Assembly (NCBI GenBank): GCA_026225235.1
Contig: JAMFSK010000009.1
Span: forward strand, 1 to 64,000
From: Burkholderiales bacterium
GTDB taxonomy: Bacteria; Pseudomonadota; Gammaproteobacteria; Burkholderiales; Burkholderiaceae
Reading direction: 5' to 3'
DNA length: 64,000 nucleotides
A model generated the notes under the pieces. It had not been told where the DNA came from and made no database searches. It was given only the letters and a program-made list of their open reading frames with translations. Both the position numbers and the translations under genes were made by a program. Positions within the stretch are counted from its first letter, which is position 1; every line of letters starts with the position of its first letter. Shown piece after piece: positions 17,770 to 26,234 of this stretch.

Positions 17770-18297
17770 ATGTCTTCGCCCGGAGTGCTGCGATGTATCA
17801 AGGTCGGCGCGCGTTTGCCCAGCGCGGCCGCACTGGCAAGTGTGTGCCTCGCTTTGCTGGGGTTGTCCGGCTGCACGGAGCCACCCGCGGCTAGGGCGTT
17901 CATCGAATCCCTGGATCTCGGGCCCACCGGGGCCGCCACCAAGAAAGAAGAGGATTACAAGACGCGGGTCGCCCGGCGTATCGAGGACGTCAACGCGGCC
18001 GTAATCACGCCGGGACGTCCGCAGGCGATGTTGCGCTCAGTCGTCGTGGTGACGTTCGTGGTCAACAAAAATGGTGAGGTGCTCCGCCCCGCGATCTACC
18101 GGACGAATGGCGACGATGTAGCCGAGCGCGTGGCGATCACGACCCTCAAACGCTCGGCGCCGCTTCCGCCCCCGCCCAAGGGGCTACTGAACCGCTCGGG
18201 TCAGGTGGAGCTGATGGAAGGCTGGCTGTTCAACAGTGACGGCCGGTTCCAGTTGCAAACCCTCGCCGAACCCCAGCAGGACGGGGAGACTCAGTAG
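17770..18297 (+). CDS. Lipoprotein with a TonB-C-like domain
   Basis: The product is 175 residues. A lipoprotein signal is clear: hydrophobic Ala-Ser-Val-Cys-Leu-Ala-Leu-Leu-Gly then Leu-Ser-Gly-Cys with the lipidated Cys at 35. The C-terminal half has the pattern Val-Val-Val-Thr-Phe-Val-Val-Asn-Lys-Asn-Gly-Glu-Val followed by an Ala-Ile-x-x-Leu-Lys-Arg-Ser and Pro-Leu-Pro-Pro-Pro-Pro, which is the recognisable shape of the TonB C-terminal/energy-transducer family. It lacks the N-terminal transmembrane helix and Pro-rich arm of true TonB, so it more likely uses the fold for binding in the periplasm. The ATG at 17770 has no strong ribosome site; a later start would still leave the lipobox. Partner unknown. 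Confidence 0.65.
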   Translation: MSSPGVLRCIKVGARLPSAAALASVCLALLGLSGCTEPPAARAFIESLDLGPTGAATKKEEDYKTRVARRIEDVNAAVITPGRPQAMLRSVVVVTFVVNKNGEVLRPAIYRTNGDDVAERVAITTLKRSAPLPPPPKGLLNRSGQVELMEGWLFNSDGRFQLQTLAEPQQDGETQ

Positions 18298-18313
18298 AGC
18301 GACACGCCCTCGT

Positions 18314-19609
18314 TCAAACCGGCGCTTCATTCACCCCGAACAGGTCGCCCGTCGACTCGTCTTCAAACGCGTCGCGCAACGGCTGGCTATCTCCGGTGTG
18401 CACGCGCGCGCCCGCACGGCCGTCGCCCGGCAGCACGATCGTGTTGCGCCCGACGTGTTTGGCCTGCAGAACGCGCTCGTCCGCGTCGCGCAGCAGCGCG
18501 TCGGAATCGTCCAGCGCGCCGAACGCCAGGCCAATCGAAATGGTGATCGAAGCAAACTGGTCGGCGGCCTGAAACGCTTCGCCGCCGATCGCGTGCCGCA
18601 AACGCGTGGCCATGACGTGTACGTCCTCCGGATCCCGGCAAGGCACCACCACCACGAACTCCTCACCCCCAAAGCGGCAGACGAGATCGCCGGGCCGCAC
18701 CGTTGCGAGCAGGCGCAAGGCAATCGTCTGCAAGACCTGGTCGCCGACCAGGTGCCCAAACCGGTCGTTGATCGATTTGAAATAATCCACGTCGAGCACC
18801 AGCACGCCAATCGTTCGGTGATGCGTGTCGCCCAGCCGCTGCAGGCGCTGCTCAAGCCCGCGCCGGTTGAGCAGATTCGTGAGGGGGTCACGCTCGGCCT
18901 GATCAGCGAATGTGCGGGCTTCTTCAAGGTAACGGTCGCGGATCGCGCAGGTCGCCGCCGCCATGAACACGAAGGTCAGCAGCGTGCCGACGACTGCGTG
19001 CAACACGGCGCCAGTGCCCGAGGAAGTCAACAAGGTCAGCCAGCCGGGCGAGCGCTCGAACACATCGAGCACCACCCGGGCAATATGCGCACTCGCGCCG
19101 AGCGCCGGAAACAGGCTGGCAAGCATCGCAACGGCAGGCAAGGCCGGATGACGCTGGCTCACGCGACGGAAATACTGGGCTTGCCAGGCCGTCCAGCCGA
19201 AGATGCCGACCCGCCACCCTTCGCTGACCAGTTCACGCGCGGCAAGATCGCCGCTGCGCGCACAGGCAAGATAGACCAGCAAGACCAGCATCAGCGGCGT
19301 GCGCAAGGCCAGCGCAGGCACGTGGCCACGCTGCATAGCATGAAACGCCCGGTAGAGCAGCCAGGGCGCCACGATCAGTAGCACGCCGCACGCCGTCGAA
19401 ATCGCCGACTGCCAGGCGCTCGCCCCGTCGCGCACGATCACCAGCGCCATCGAACTGGCGAGCGAACACACCGAGCCAGCCAGAAACGGCCGCAGCCCCG
19501 GGAGAACTCCATTGGCCCATCGATAAAGCAGCACGATCGCGATTTGCAAGCCCAGTACGATCGCCAACCAGACTGCCGCGTTCGCCCCGCTGACTGGATC
19601 CCAGTTCAT
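18314..19609 (-). CDS. Membrane-bound diguanylate cyclase (GGDEF protein)
   Basis: The product is 431 residues from the ATG at 19609; a start at 19657 would add 16. The N-terminal about 240 residues form six or seven hydrophobic helices with short loops and no known sensor signature. The catalytic domain follows: Asp-Pro-Leu-Thr-Asn-Leu-Leu-Asn-Arg-Arg, an Asp-Val-Asp-Tyr-Phe-Lys metal site, the active-site motif Gly-Gly-Glu-Glu-Phe, and an Arg-Pro-Gly-Asp inhibitory site five residues before it. All key residues of an active enzyme are therefore present: it should make cyclic di-GMP from two GTP and be subject to product inhibition. No EAL domain. It stands alone, converging on the lipoprotein gene 16 bases away. 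The input signal is unknown. AAAGG lies just ahead of the chosen start but is close. Confidence 0.85.
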   Translation of the reverse strand: MNWDPVSGANAAVWLAIVLGLQIAIVLLYRWANGVLPGLRPFLAGSVCSLASSMALVIVRDGASAWQSAISTACGVLLIVAPWLLYRAFHAMQRGHVPALALRTPLMLVLLVYLACARSGDLAARELVSEGWRVGIFGWTAWQAQYFRRVSQRHPALPAVAMLASLFPALGASAHIARVVLDVFERSPGWLTLLTSSGTGAVLHAVVGTLLTFVFMAAATCAIRDRYLEEARTFADQAERDPLTNLLNRRGLEQRLQRLGDTHHRTIGVLVLDVDYFKSINDRFGHLVGDQVLQTIALRLLATVRPGDLVCRFGGEEFVVVVPCRDPEDVHVMATRLRHAIGGEAFQAADQFASITISIGLAFGALDDSDALLRDADERVLQAKHVGRNTIVLPGDGRAGARVHTGDSQPLRDAFEDESTGDLFGVNEAPV

Positions 19610-19864
19610 CTGGCCTTTGTAGGAGGAATGGTCTCTGTGGTGCGCCAAATCTAACATAAAGCCGATCGTCGAAAAAAATCAGCCGTTTGCGACGGGTGTT
19701 TGCATGCAAAGGGCGCTCAGATAGGGACATTACCGAGCGGGAAAGACCTCATGTCACGTCGAGCAATCTCGATTTTTGTCGAGCGTTTCGTCGTCCTATA
19801 CTCGAAGCGGACAGTGTCCAGACGTTGCGTACGTACTTATCCCTCTCTCGACAAGGAGCTGGCG

Positions 19865-20056
19865 ATGGTGCTTTCCCAATTGACTAATGCGGACATCGTT
19901 TTGATGATCGCGGTGGCCTTACTCTGCACACTGGTGGTTGCCCTTCGCTCGCAGCATCTGACGCTGTTCGGCGTCTGCGTCAAGGCACTGCTGGTCGATA
20001 TCGGGGCCGTGATCGTGGTGTTGCTGGCGTTGCTCCTGCCGGAGCTCGTGCTTTAG
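19865..20056 (+). CDS. Small two-helix membrane protein
   Basis: The product is 63 residues: a short Asn-Ala-Asp start, one hydrophobic helix (about 10-27), a short loop with Arg-Ser-Gln-His, and a second helix (about 38-62) ending at the C-terminus with Leu-Pro-Glu-Leu. The start at 19865 has AAGGAG six bases upstream, far better than the longer frame that begins at 19700. It precedes the chloride antiporter gene on the same strand with a 74-base gap, so it may be co-transcribed. No family is recognised; a small accessory subunit is possible but not shown. Confidence 0.6.
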   Translation: MVLSQLTNADIVLMIAVALLCTLVVALRSQHLTLFGVCVKALLVDIGAVIVVLLALLLPELVL

Positions 20057-20130
20057 CGGCCATGGCGGCATGAAGGGGGTGGTAAGGTCGGGCTTCTATA
20101 ATCGACCTTTGTCCGCACGCTGCCTGCCCG

Positions 20131-21603
20131 ATGATCGATCTTCTTCAGACGCTTCCGAATCGCACTTATCGGCACGCGCGCCGCCTGACTCGCAAGTACG
20201 GGGTCTTCTGGGTCGGCGCCATCATCGTCGGCCTGGTTGCCGTCCTGTACGCACGCCTGATCGATTTTGGCTTCGGGGTGTTCGCCCAACTCGAGCATCG
20301 TCATTTCTGGTTGCCGCTGCTGCTGACGCCCGCCGCGAGCGCGCTCGCAGCCTGGCTCACGCGGCGTTTCTTCCCCGGTTCCGAAGGCAGTGGGATTCCC
20401 CAGGTCATCGCCACGCTTCAAGTTGGCGGCAGCGAGATGGGCAAACGCCTGCTGTCCTTGCGGATCGCGGCCGCGAAAATCGTCATCTCCTTTATTGCCA
20501 TTCTCGGCGGCCTGACGATCGGGCGCGAGGGGCCGACGGTCCAGGTCGGCTCGGCGATCATGTTCAATCTGCGACGCTTCTATCCCCGCTCAAATCAGTT
20601 GCTCGATCGACAACTCGCGCTGGCGGGCGCCGCCGCGGGTTTGTCGGCTGCGTTCAACACGCCGCTCGCGGGCATTGTGTTCGCCATCGAGGAACTGAGC
20701 CGGAGCTTCGAGCAACGTGCGAGCGGTGTCGTGATCACGGCCATTGTCTTTGCGGGGATCGTTGCGCTCGGCCTGAACGGCAACTACACCTACTTTGGCG
20801 CGATCAATATCACGGCTCCGTTTCCGAAGCTGATGGCGGTGGCCGTGGTCGTCACCGCGGTCGTGACGGGCATTGCGGGCGGGATCTTCGGTTGGTTGCT
20901 GCTCAACACGAATCGCTGGATTCCGGTGCGAATTCAACAGCTACGCAAGTCGCAACCGGTGCAGTTCGCTGCGTTGTGCGGCCTGGTGGTCGCGGTGGTC
21001 GGCGTGATCGCGGGCGGCGCGACATTCGGCAGCGGCTATGCGGAAGCGCGCGGGCTGCTCGAAGGCGGTCATCCCCTGTCGCTCTTCTATCCATTCATGA
21101 AGTTTGTGTCGATGGTCGGCTCTTATCTGCCGGGTATTCCAGGGGGGATCTTTGCCCCCTCGCTGTCGATCGGCGCGGGCTTCGGCAATCTGCTGCACGA
21201 ACTGTTCAGCAGCATGTCGCTGCCGATGCTGATTGCGTTGGGAATGGTCGGCTATCTTGCCGGGGTCACGCAATCGCCGATTACCGCGTTCGTGATCGTG
21301 ATGGAGATGATCAACGGTCATGCCCTGGTGATCTCGCTGATGGCAACGTCGCTGATTGCGAGCCGGGTCGCCCGGCTCTTCGCGCCACCTTTGTATGAGG
21401 CCTTGTCCGAGCGCTATGCACCGCCGACCTTGATCGCGCCGGTCGTCAGCGCCGATACGCGCAGCGACTATCATGGCAACGATCAGGACGAGACGCGCGC
21501 CGGGATCGATCCGACAACCGGTGTCGAACCGGAGATCGACCTCGAATCCGAATCCGGGGCCGATACCGATACTGACCCCGGGACCGGCAATCCTCAACGA
21601 TAG
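20131..21603 (+). CDS. clcA: ClC-type chloride/proton antiporter
   Basis: The product is 490 residues with about a dozen hydrophobic segments. All three selectivity motifs are visible: Gly-Ser-Gly-Ile-Pro at 86-90, Gly-Arg-Glu-Gly-Pro at 131-135 (the gating Glu at 133), and Gly-Ile-Phe-Ala-Pro-Ser-Leu-Ser-Ile-Gly-Ala near 345. A Glu pair at 187-188, in an Ala-Ile-Glu-Glu segment, matches the proton-path Glu of antiporters rather than true channels. In this family the protein exchanges about two chloride ions for one proton across the inner membrane and helps in acid stress. The last 50 residues are Asp/Glu-rich and probably disordered; no CBS domain is seen. The ATG at 20131 is well placed. 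It converges on a tiny lipoprotein gene, overlapping by 10 bases. Whether it protects against acid here is inference. Confidence 0.88.
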   Translation: MIDLLQTLPNRTYRHARRLTRKYGVFWVGAIIVGLVAVLYARLIDFGFGVFAQLEHRHFWLPLLLTPAASALAAWLTRRFFPGSEGSGIPQVIATLQVGGSEMGKRLLSLRIAAAKIVISFIAILGGLTIGREGPTVQVGSAIMFNLRRFYPRSNQLLDRQLALAGAAAGLSAAFNTPLAGIVFAIEELSRSFEQRASGVVITAIVFAGIVALGLNGNYTYFGAINITAPFPKLMAVAVVVTAVVTGIAGGIFGWLLLNTNRWIPVRIQQLRKSQPVQFAALCGLVVAVVGVIAGGATFGSGYAEARGLLEGGHPLSLFYPFMKFVSMVGSYLPGIPGGIFAPSLSIGAGFGNLLHELFSSMSLPMLIALGMVGYLAGVTQSPITAFVIVMEMINGHALVISLMATSLIASRVARLFAPPLYEALSERYAPPTLIAPVVSADTRSDYHGNDQDETRAGIDPTTGVEPEIDLESESGADTDTDPGTGNPQR

Positions 21604-21725
21604 TAGCCATGGTGGTAGCCCCCACCGCCGTAGTAAGCGTAGCCACCACCGGCCGGCACCACGATACAGCCGCTGAGCAGCGAGGCAAGCGCGATGGCCG
21701 CAGTCAACATCATGAGCTTCTTCAT
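21594..21725 (-). CDS. Tiny Gly/Tyr-rich lipoprotein
   Basis: The product is 43 residues. Lys-Lys start, a hydrophobic helix with Met-Leu-Thr-Ala-Ala-Ile-Ala-Leu-Ala, then Leu-Leu-Ser-Gly-Cys, a good lipobox with the Cys at 20. The mature chain is only 24 residues and is Gly, Tyr and His-rich. GGAGAA precedes the ATG at 21725, and a longer frame to 21890 looks non-coding. Such miniature lipoproteins are common in Burkholderia and mostly unstudied. It overlaps the end of clcA tail to tail by 10 bases. Confidence 0.7.
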   Translation of the reverse strand: MKKLMMLTAAIALASLLSGCIVVPAGGGYAYYGGGGYHHGYYR

Positions 21726-21964
21726 AGGGTTCTCCACTGGGTTGAGCGTCCGTCCGCGACGGTTGTGCCCATTCAATGCTTGAACCCTACTGCTGGCCGA
21801 CACCCCAACTATTACGCGCGCCGCCCGTTTGTGAGAATTTATCGCACGGTGCCGCTGTTCCTTGCAAAAAAGCTTGCACAAACAACGCACCGTCTTGAAA
21901 CAGGGGTTTGAAGGCCGAACGTTTCGTTACGATTGCCTGCCGCCCCAATCACGTCTGCGCAGGC

Positions 21965-22216
21965 TCAGGCCTGCGGTATCTCGATCTTGACCTCGAGTAC
22001 TTCGAGGTTGTCCTGTCGCTCAAGCGAGACACGAATGTCGTCGTTCGAGATCTTCACGTACTTCGAAATCACGGCCAGCAGCTCGCGTTGCAGCGCGGGC
22101 AAATAATCCGCATGCGTGTTGCCCATGCGCTCGTGAGCGATGATCAGTTGCAGGCGCTCTTTCGCAACTGACGCCGACTTCTTCTTTTCACCCAGCAGAA
22201 ATGAAAGTATCGACAT
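21965..22216 (-). CDS. minE: MinE, topological specificity factor of cell division
   Basis: The product is 83 residues, the family's usual size. It starts with Met-Ser-Ile-Leu-Ser-Phe-Leu-Leu-Gly (membrane-binding N-terminus), then the MinD-contact helix with [13 protein letters not shown], and a C-terminal dimerisation region with Leu-Glu-Val-Leu-Glu-Val. MinE drives MinD off the membrane by stimulating its ATPase, giving pole-to-pole oscillation that confines the FtsZ ring to midcell. It is the last gene of minC-minD-minE, 9 bases after minD. Confidence 0.95.
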   Translation of the reverse strand: MSILSFLLGEKKKSASVAKERLQLIIAHERMGNTHADYLPALQRELLAVISKYVKISNDDIRVSLERQDNLEVLEVKIEIPQA

Positions 22217-22225
22217 AAGCTCCCC

Positions 22226-23041
22226 TTACTTGCCGCCGAACAGGCGCGACAGCAGACCGGGCTTTTGATAGTCCGTGAACCGCATCGGCTTGTCTTCGCC
22301 GAGAAAGCGCGCAACGATGTCCTTGTACGCCTCGGCCACATCGGTGCCGTCCAGATGGACAGCGGGCACACCCTGGTTTGACGCATGCAGCACCGACTCC
22401 GACTCCGGCACGACGCCGATCATCGGAATACGCAGGATTTCCTGGATATCGGTCAACGAGAGCATTTCACCGTCGGCCACCCGCTTCGGGTTGTAGCGCG
22501 TGATCAGCAGATGTTCCTTGATCGGGTCGCGGCTCTCGATCGCGCGCTTGGTCTTCGACGACAGGATGCCCAGAATCCGGTCGGAGTCGCGCACGGACGA
22601 CACTTCAGGGTTGGTCACGATCAGCGCCTCGTCGGCAAAGTACATCGCGAGCAAAGCGCCCGATTCGATGCCGGCCGGTGAGTCGCAGACGATGTATTCG
22701 AAGCCCATGGCGCTCAGGTCGTCGATGATCTTGCCGACGCCTTCCTGGGTCAGAGCATCCTTGTCACGCGTTTGCGAGGCCGGCAGTATGAACAGGTTCT
22801 CACACTTCTTGTCCTTGATGAGTGCCTGATTGAGATTGGCCTCACTCTGGATCACATTGATCAGGTCATAGACGACGCGCCGCTCGCAACCCATGATCAG
22901 GTCGAGATTGCGCAGGCCGACGTCGAAATCGATGACCGCGGTCTTGGCGCCCCGCAATGCGAGGCCCGACGCGAAACTCGCGCTGGTGGTGGTCTTGCCC
23001 ACGCCGCCCTTGCCCGAAGTCACCACAATGATTTTTGCCAT
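22226..23041 (-). CDS. minD: MinD, septum-site-determining ATPase
   Basis: The product is 271 residues, standard length. The deviant Walker A Gly-Lys-Gly-Gly-Val-Gly-Lys-Thr-Thr occupies 10-18, followed by Asp-Phe-Asp-Val-Gly-Leu-Arg-Asn-Leu-Asp and later Cys-Asp-Ser-Pro-Ala-Gly-Ile-Glu (switch II). The amphipathic C-terminal membrane helix is present, ending Leu-Leu-Ser-Arg-Leu-Phe-Gly-Gly-Lys. MinD-ATP binds membrane, recruits MinC, and is released by MinE. The start at 23041 has AGGA directly upstream. It lies 81 bases after minC and 9 before minE, so the three should be expressed together. Confidence 0.96.
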   Translation of the reverse strand: MAKIIVVTSGKGGVGKTTTSASFASGLALRGAKTAVIDFDVGLRNLDLIMGCERRVVYDLINVIQSEANLNQALIKDKKCENLFILPASQTRDKDALTQEGVGKIIDDLSAMGFEYIVCDSPAGIESGALLAMYFADEALIVTNPEVSSVRDSDRILGILSSKTKRAIESRDPIKEHLLITRYNPKRVADGEMLSLTDIQEILRIPMIGVVPESESVLHASNQGVPAVHLDGTDVAEAYKDIVARFLGEDKPMRFTDYQKPGLLSRLFGGK

Positions 23042-23122
23042 TCCTGGTCCTGTTGTTTAATCGATGGAGTCGAATGCGTCTGGCAAACGAAGGCTGACGC
23101 ACTACACGGAAACGTATTCAGT

Positions 23123-23995
23123 TCAATTGAGGCGCAGCGGCTCGAACAACAACTTCTCATGATCGAGACGCACTTGTACGGACTTGCCGCGCACATCGTC
23201 GGGCAACGGCGTATCGGTAGTCCGATAGATGCCCGCGATCGAGATCAGCTCGGGTTCGAGACAGGTGCAGAAAATGCGCGCCGCATGGTTGCCATGCACG
23301 CCGGCAAGCGCCCGGCCGCGCAGGGGGGCGTAGATATGGATATTGCCTTCCGCGATCACTTCGGCGCCATAGCTCACGAGGCCGAGAATGACGAGGTCGC
23401 CCTTCGCATAGACTTGCTGACCCGAGCGCAGGGGCTTGTCGATGACCATGGTCGGTCGGATGATCGGCGACATATCGCTTGCAGCGGCGGCAGCGCTTGC
23501 CGAGGCATCGGCCGGCGGCGATTCGCCGTTCGCTGAAGCCGCTTCGCCATGCGCACCCTTGGCGCCGTTTGCACCCCGGCGATCCGCTTCGGTGGCGGAA
23601 TCGATCGCGAGTTCGGCCTGCGCCGCGCCGCCGTCCGCCGGACGCGCCGGCAACTCGGCATCCTTGGCGGCGCCGCGACGGTCGCGCGACTCGACCAGGG
23701 GCAAGCTGCCTGCGCCGGCCCACTCACGCTGCGCCTCATGGGCGACCACTCCGACCGGGCGCATGCGCACCTGATGCAGCAGGGCGACGAGTAACTCCAT
23801 GTCGATCTGCTGGTCAGCTTCGAGACGTCGGACGTCGATCGCGACGACATCGTTCGCGAAGAATTCAGGCGTCGTCTCGAAGCGGCGCGTGAGCTCTTTG
23901 CTCAAGGCGTCAAGGTCGGTCGTTTTGACCGAGAACAATAGCGTGTCGACCGAGCCACTGCGCAGCTCGAAGTACGGCGTCTTTTTCTGCGACAT
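23123..23995 (-). CDS. minC: MinC, FtsZ assembly inhibitor
   Basis: The product is 290 residues, longer than the roughly 230 of E. coli MinC because of an Ala/Ser/Glu-rich linker (about 105-190). The N-terminal domain begins with a Phe-Glu-Leu-Arg-Ser-Gly-Ser strand. The C-terminal beta-helix domain carries [11 protein letters not shown] and the Gly-Arg-Ala-Leu-Ala-Gly-Val turn, the MinD-binding face. MinC blocks FtsZ polymerisation where MinD recruits it. It heads the min cluster; the gene to its right is transcribed away, so its promoter should lie in the 188-base gap 23996-24183. A longer linker is common in Burkholderia. Confidence 0.94.
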   Translation of the reverse strand: MSQKKTPYFELRSGSVDTLLFSVKTTDLDALSKELTRRFETTPEFFANDVVAIDVRRLEADQQIDMELLVALLHQVRMRPVGVVAHEAQREWAGAGSLPLVESRDRRGAAKDAELPARPADGGAAQAELAIDSATEADRRGANGAKGAHGEAASANGESPPADASASAAAAASDMSPIIRPTMVIDKPLRSGQQVYAKGDLVILGLVSYGAEVIAEGNIHIYAPLRGRALAGVHGNHAARIFCTCLEPELISIAGIYRTTDTPLPDDVRGKSVQVRLDHEKLLFEPLRLN

Positions 23996-24183
23996 AGGAG
24001 GGGTTCGAAAATTTGCCCGTATTTTACCGTTGTCTGACCCGCTTTCCGAAATAAACCGGCCGCACAGGCGCGCACCTCATCCGCATAAACCCTCATATCA
24101 AGCCGATTGCCCGTTTGCCGATAAATCAGGGGCGGGCCCGCGTCGTCTGACGCAGGCAGGAACGCTAACGAGGATGAAAAAGC

Positions 24184-25827
24184 ATGCTTAAGAACATAAC
24201 GATCCGCGGGGGCCTGACGCTGGTCATCGCCATATTCGTGGCCTTCCTGGTAGTGGTGATCGGCGTGGGCTTCGCGGGCCTTAAGCTCACCAATAGTGGA
24301 CTGCACGAAGTGCAGCACAACTCCACGGCACTGTCGAACCTCAAGACCAGCTCAGAAAAGCTCCTGATGGTGCGGCTCGACCTGAGCAGCTACGAAACGC
24401 TGTTCAGTGTCGGCAAGCAGACCGATGAACTGCTGCCGGCCGCGCACAAGGTTCTGGTCGAGTCGAATGGCGACTTCGCCCACTATATGGATACGCCGTT
24501 CGGCACGGACGAGGAACGCGCGCTCGCCGAAACCGTCGCGAAGGCCCGCAAGACGCTGGTCGACGATGCGGTCGAGGTCGAATTCAAGGCGCTCAACGAC
24601 AACGACTTCACGACCTTCCGTCAAATTCAGGGCGAGACGGCCAACACGCTGTATGCGAACTACGCCAAGGCGATCAACGCCCTCGAGACCTTTCAGACCG
24701 ACAACGAGCAGCACCAGGCCGACGTCGCGGCCAGCCGGTTCCAGATCGCCTCGGCCATGTTCCTCGCGATCGGCGCGATTGCCATCGTGGTGGCGCTGCT
24801 GGCGCGCGTGATGTTGTCGGCGGCGCTGATCAAGCCGGTCAACCGGACCATGAAGCACTTCGACATGATCGCCGCAGGTGACCTGACGGTCGAAGTGCAT
24901 GGCGGTGGCCGCAATGAAATGGGCCAGTTGCTGAACGCGCTGCAGAAGATGCGGGTCGGACTGGTCGATACGGTCTCGAAAGTACGCGGCAGCACCGAGG
25001 CGATCAACCTGGGCATCAACGAAATCGCATCGGGCAATATCGACCTGTCGCGCCGTACCGAACAGCAGGCTGCTGCACTCGAAGAAACGGCGGCGAGCAT
25101 GGAAGAGCTCTCGGCTACCGTCAAGCAGAACGCCGACAACGCCAAACAGGCCAGCAAGCTGGCCCACAACGCTTCGGATACGGTCACACGCGGCGGCGCC
25201 GTGGTGGGTCGGGTGATCGAAACGATGGACGGCATCACCGAGTCGTCGCGCAAGGTCGCGGAAATCATCAGCGTGATCGAAGGCATCGCGTTCCAGACCA
25301 ACATTCTCGCGCTCAATGCCGCCGTCGAAGCCGCGCGTGCTGGCGAACAGGGCCGGGGCTTCGCGGTGGTCGCCTCGGAAGTGCGTAACCTCGCCCAGCG
25401 TTCCGGTACAGCGGCGAAAGAAATTAAGGACCTGATCGGCGCATCCGTCGCACGCGTCGAACAAGGTGCGTCGCTCGTCAACCAGGCGGGCGCGACGATG
25501 AAGGAAGCCATTCAATCGGTCGAACGTGTGACTGACATCATGGGCGAGATCGAAGCGGCCGCGCGCGAGCAGAGCGACGGGATCGAACAGGTCAACAAGG
25601 CGATCACGCAGATCGACGAAGTCACGCAACACAATGCCGCGCTGGTCGAAGAAGCGGCAGCATCGGCGAAATCGCTGGAGGAACAGGCCCTCATTCTGCG
25701 CGAAGCGGTTTCGGTGTTCCGCATCGAGGGTGGGCCGCTCGACGCCCACTCACGCTCCGGTTCGAATGATGCTTCGGGTGATCGGCCGCGCTTCGCGTTC
25801 GATGCGCGTCAGATGAAACCTGCCTGA
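24184..25827 (+). CDS. Methyl-accepting chemotaxis protein
   Basis: The product is 547 residues. Topology: short cytoplasmic start, helix 1 at about 9-33, a periplasmic region of about 155 residues that is mostly helical (four-helix-bundle type), helix 2 near 192-215, then a HAMP domain and a signalling domain. The hairpin tip is clear: Gln-Thr-Asn-Ile-Leu-Ala-Leu-Asn-Ala-Ala-Val-Glu-Ala-Ala-Arg-Ala-Gly-Glu. Methylation-helix Glu/Gln pairs are present. It has no C-terminal pentapeptide tether for CheR, so adaptation would depend on other receptors. It senses an unknown ligand and controls CheA. It stands alone, transcribed away from minC. AGGA lies about ten bases upstream of the ATG. Confidence 0.92.
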   Translation: MLKNITIRGGLTLVIAIFVAFLVVVIGVGFAGLKLTNSGLHEVQHNSTALSNLKTSSEKLLMVRLDLSSYETLFSVGKQTDELLPAAHKVLVESNGDFAHYMDTPFGTDEERALAETVAKARKTLVDDAVEVEFKALNDNDFTTFRQIQGETANTLYANYAKAINALETFQTDNEQHQADVAASRFQIASAMFLAIGAIAIVVALLARVMLSAALIKPVNRTMKHFDMIAAGDLTVEVHGGGRNEMGQLLNALQKMRVGLVDTVSKVRGSTEAINLGINEIASGNIDLSRRTEQQAAALEETAASMEELSATVKQNADNAKQASKLAHNASDTVTRGGAVVGRVIETMDGITESSRKVAEIISVIEGIAFQTNILALNAAVEAARAGEQGRGFAVVASEVRNLAQRSGTAAKEIKDLIGASVARVEQGASLVNQAGATMKEAIQSVERVTDIMGEIEAAAREQSDGIEQVNKAITQIDEVTQHNAALVEEAAASAKSLEEQALILREAVSVFRIEGGPLDAHSRSGSNDASGDRPRFAFDARQMKPA

Positions 25828-25871
25828 AGATTGATGCCTGGCTGATGCATCGATAAGGGCCTCAGCTAGGC

Positions 25872-26074
25872 AAGTTGTCCCCAGATCATGTTGATAGCCC
25901 TGTGGACAAGCGCGCCTATAAGTTTTCAAGTCATTGATCACATGACAGAAACACGAGGCGATGCAAAAGCGGGCGGGTTTGCCGCGTGAAGCGAAGGGCG
26001 AAGTTGTCCCCAGGAAATGTTGACAGCATTGTGGATAACCTAGCGCATAAGTTGCCAAGCGCCTGATCCAGCAC
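25872..26074. repeat. Two diverged 74-base direct repeats with DnaA-box-like cores
   Basis: The 407-base gap between the chemotaxis gene and the oligopeptidase gene holds no gene. It contains two copies, 25872-25945 and 26001-26074, 129 bases apart. Both open with AAGTTGTCCCCAG, then ATGTTGA, then TGTGGA, then ATAAGTT and CAAG. The right copy has TGTGGATAA at 26031-26039, the exact complement of the DnaA box TTATCCACA; the left copy has TGTGGACAA at the same place. Copies share about two thirds of positions. The role is unknown: DnaA titration or regulation is possible, and a remnant of a larger repeat family is also possible. Confidence 0.7.
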
Positions 26075-26234
26075 GTAAATTCCGGAGCGGCGCAAAATCG
26101 TGCGCGGGGGTCGGCTCAGCGCATCGGTGGAGTGATGCAGAGCCTTCGGTGAGAGCTTCTTCACCCGCTTAGTGCAAAACGATTTCGGTCGGACTAAGAT
26201 CGTTGCCTCACCCCTTGTGAATGTCTCTGCGATC

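Noticed and set aside
24352..25749. 465-codon minus-strand frame opposite the chemotaxis gene
   Set aside because: Shadow of a well-supported receptor gene; composition is Arg/Asp-rich without structure.
25750..26058. Possible 102-residue gene on the minus strand in the repeat spacer
   Set aside because: It simply translates the two repeat copies (Gln-His-x-Leu-Gly-Thr-Thr occurs twice) and has no ribosome site or family match.
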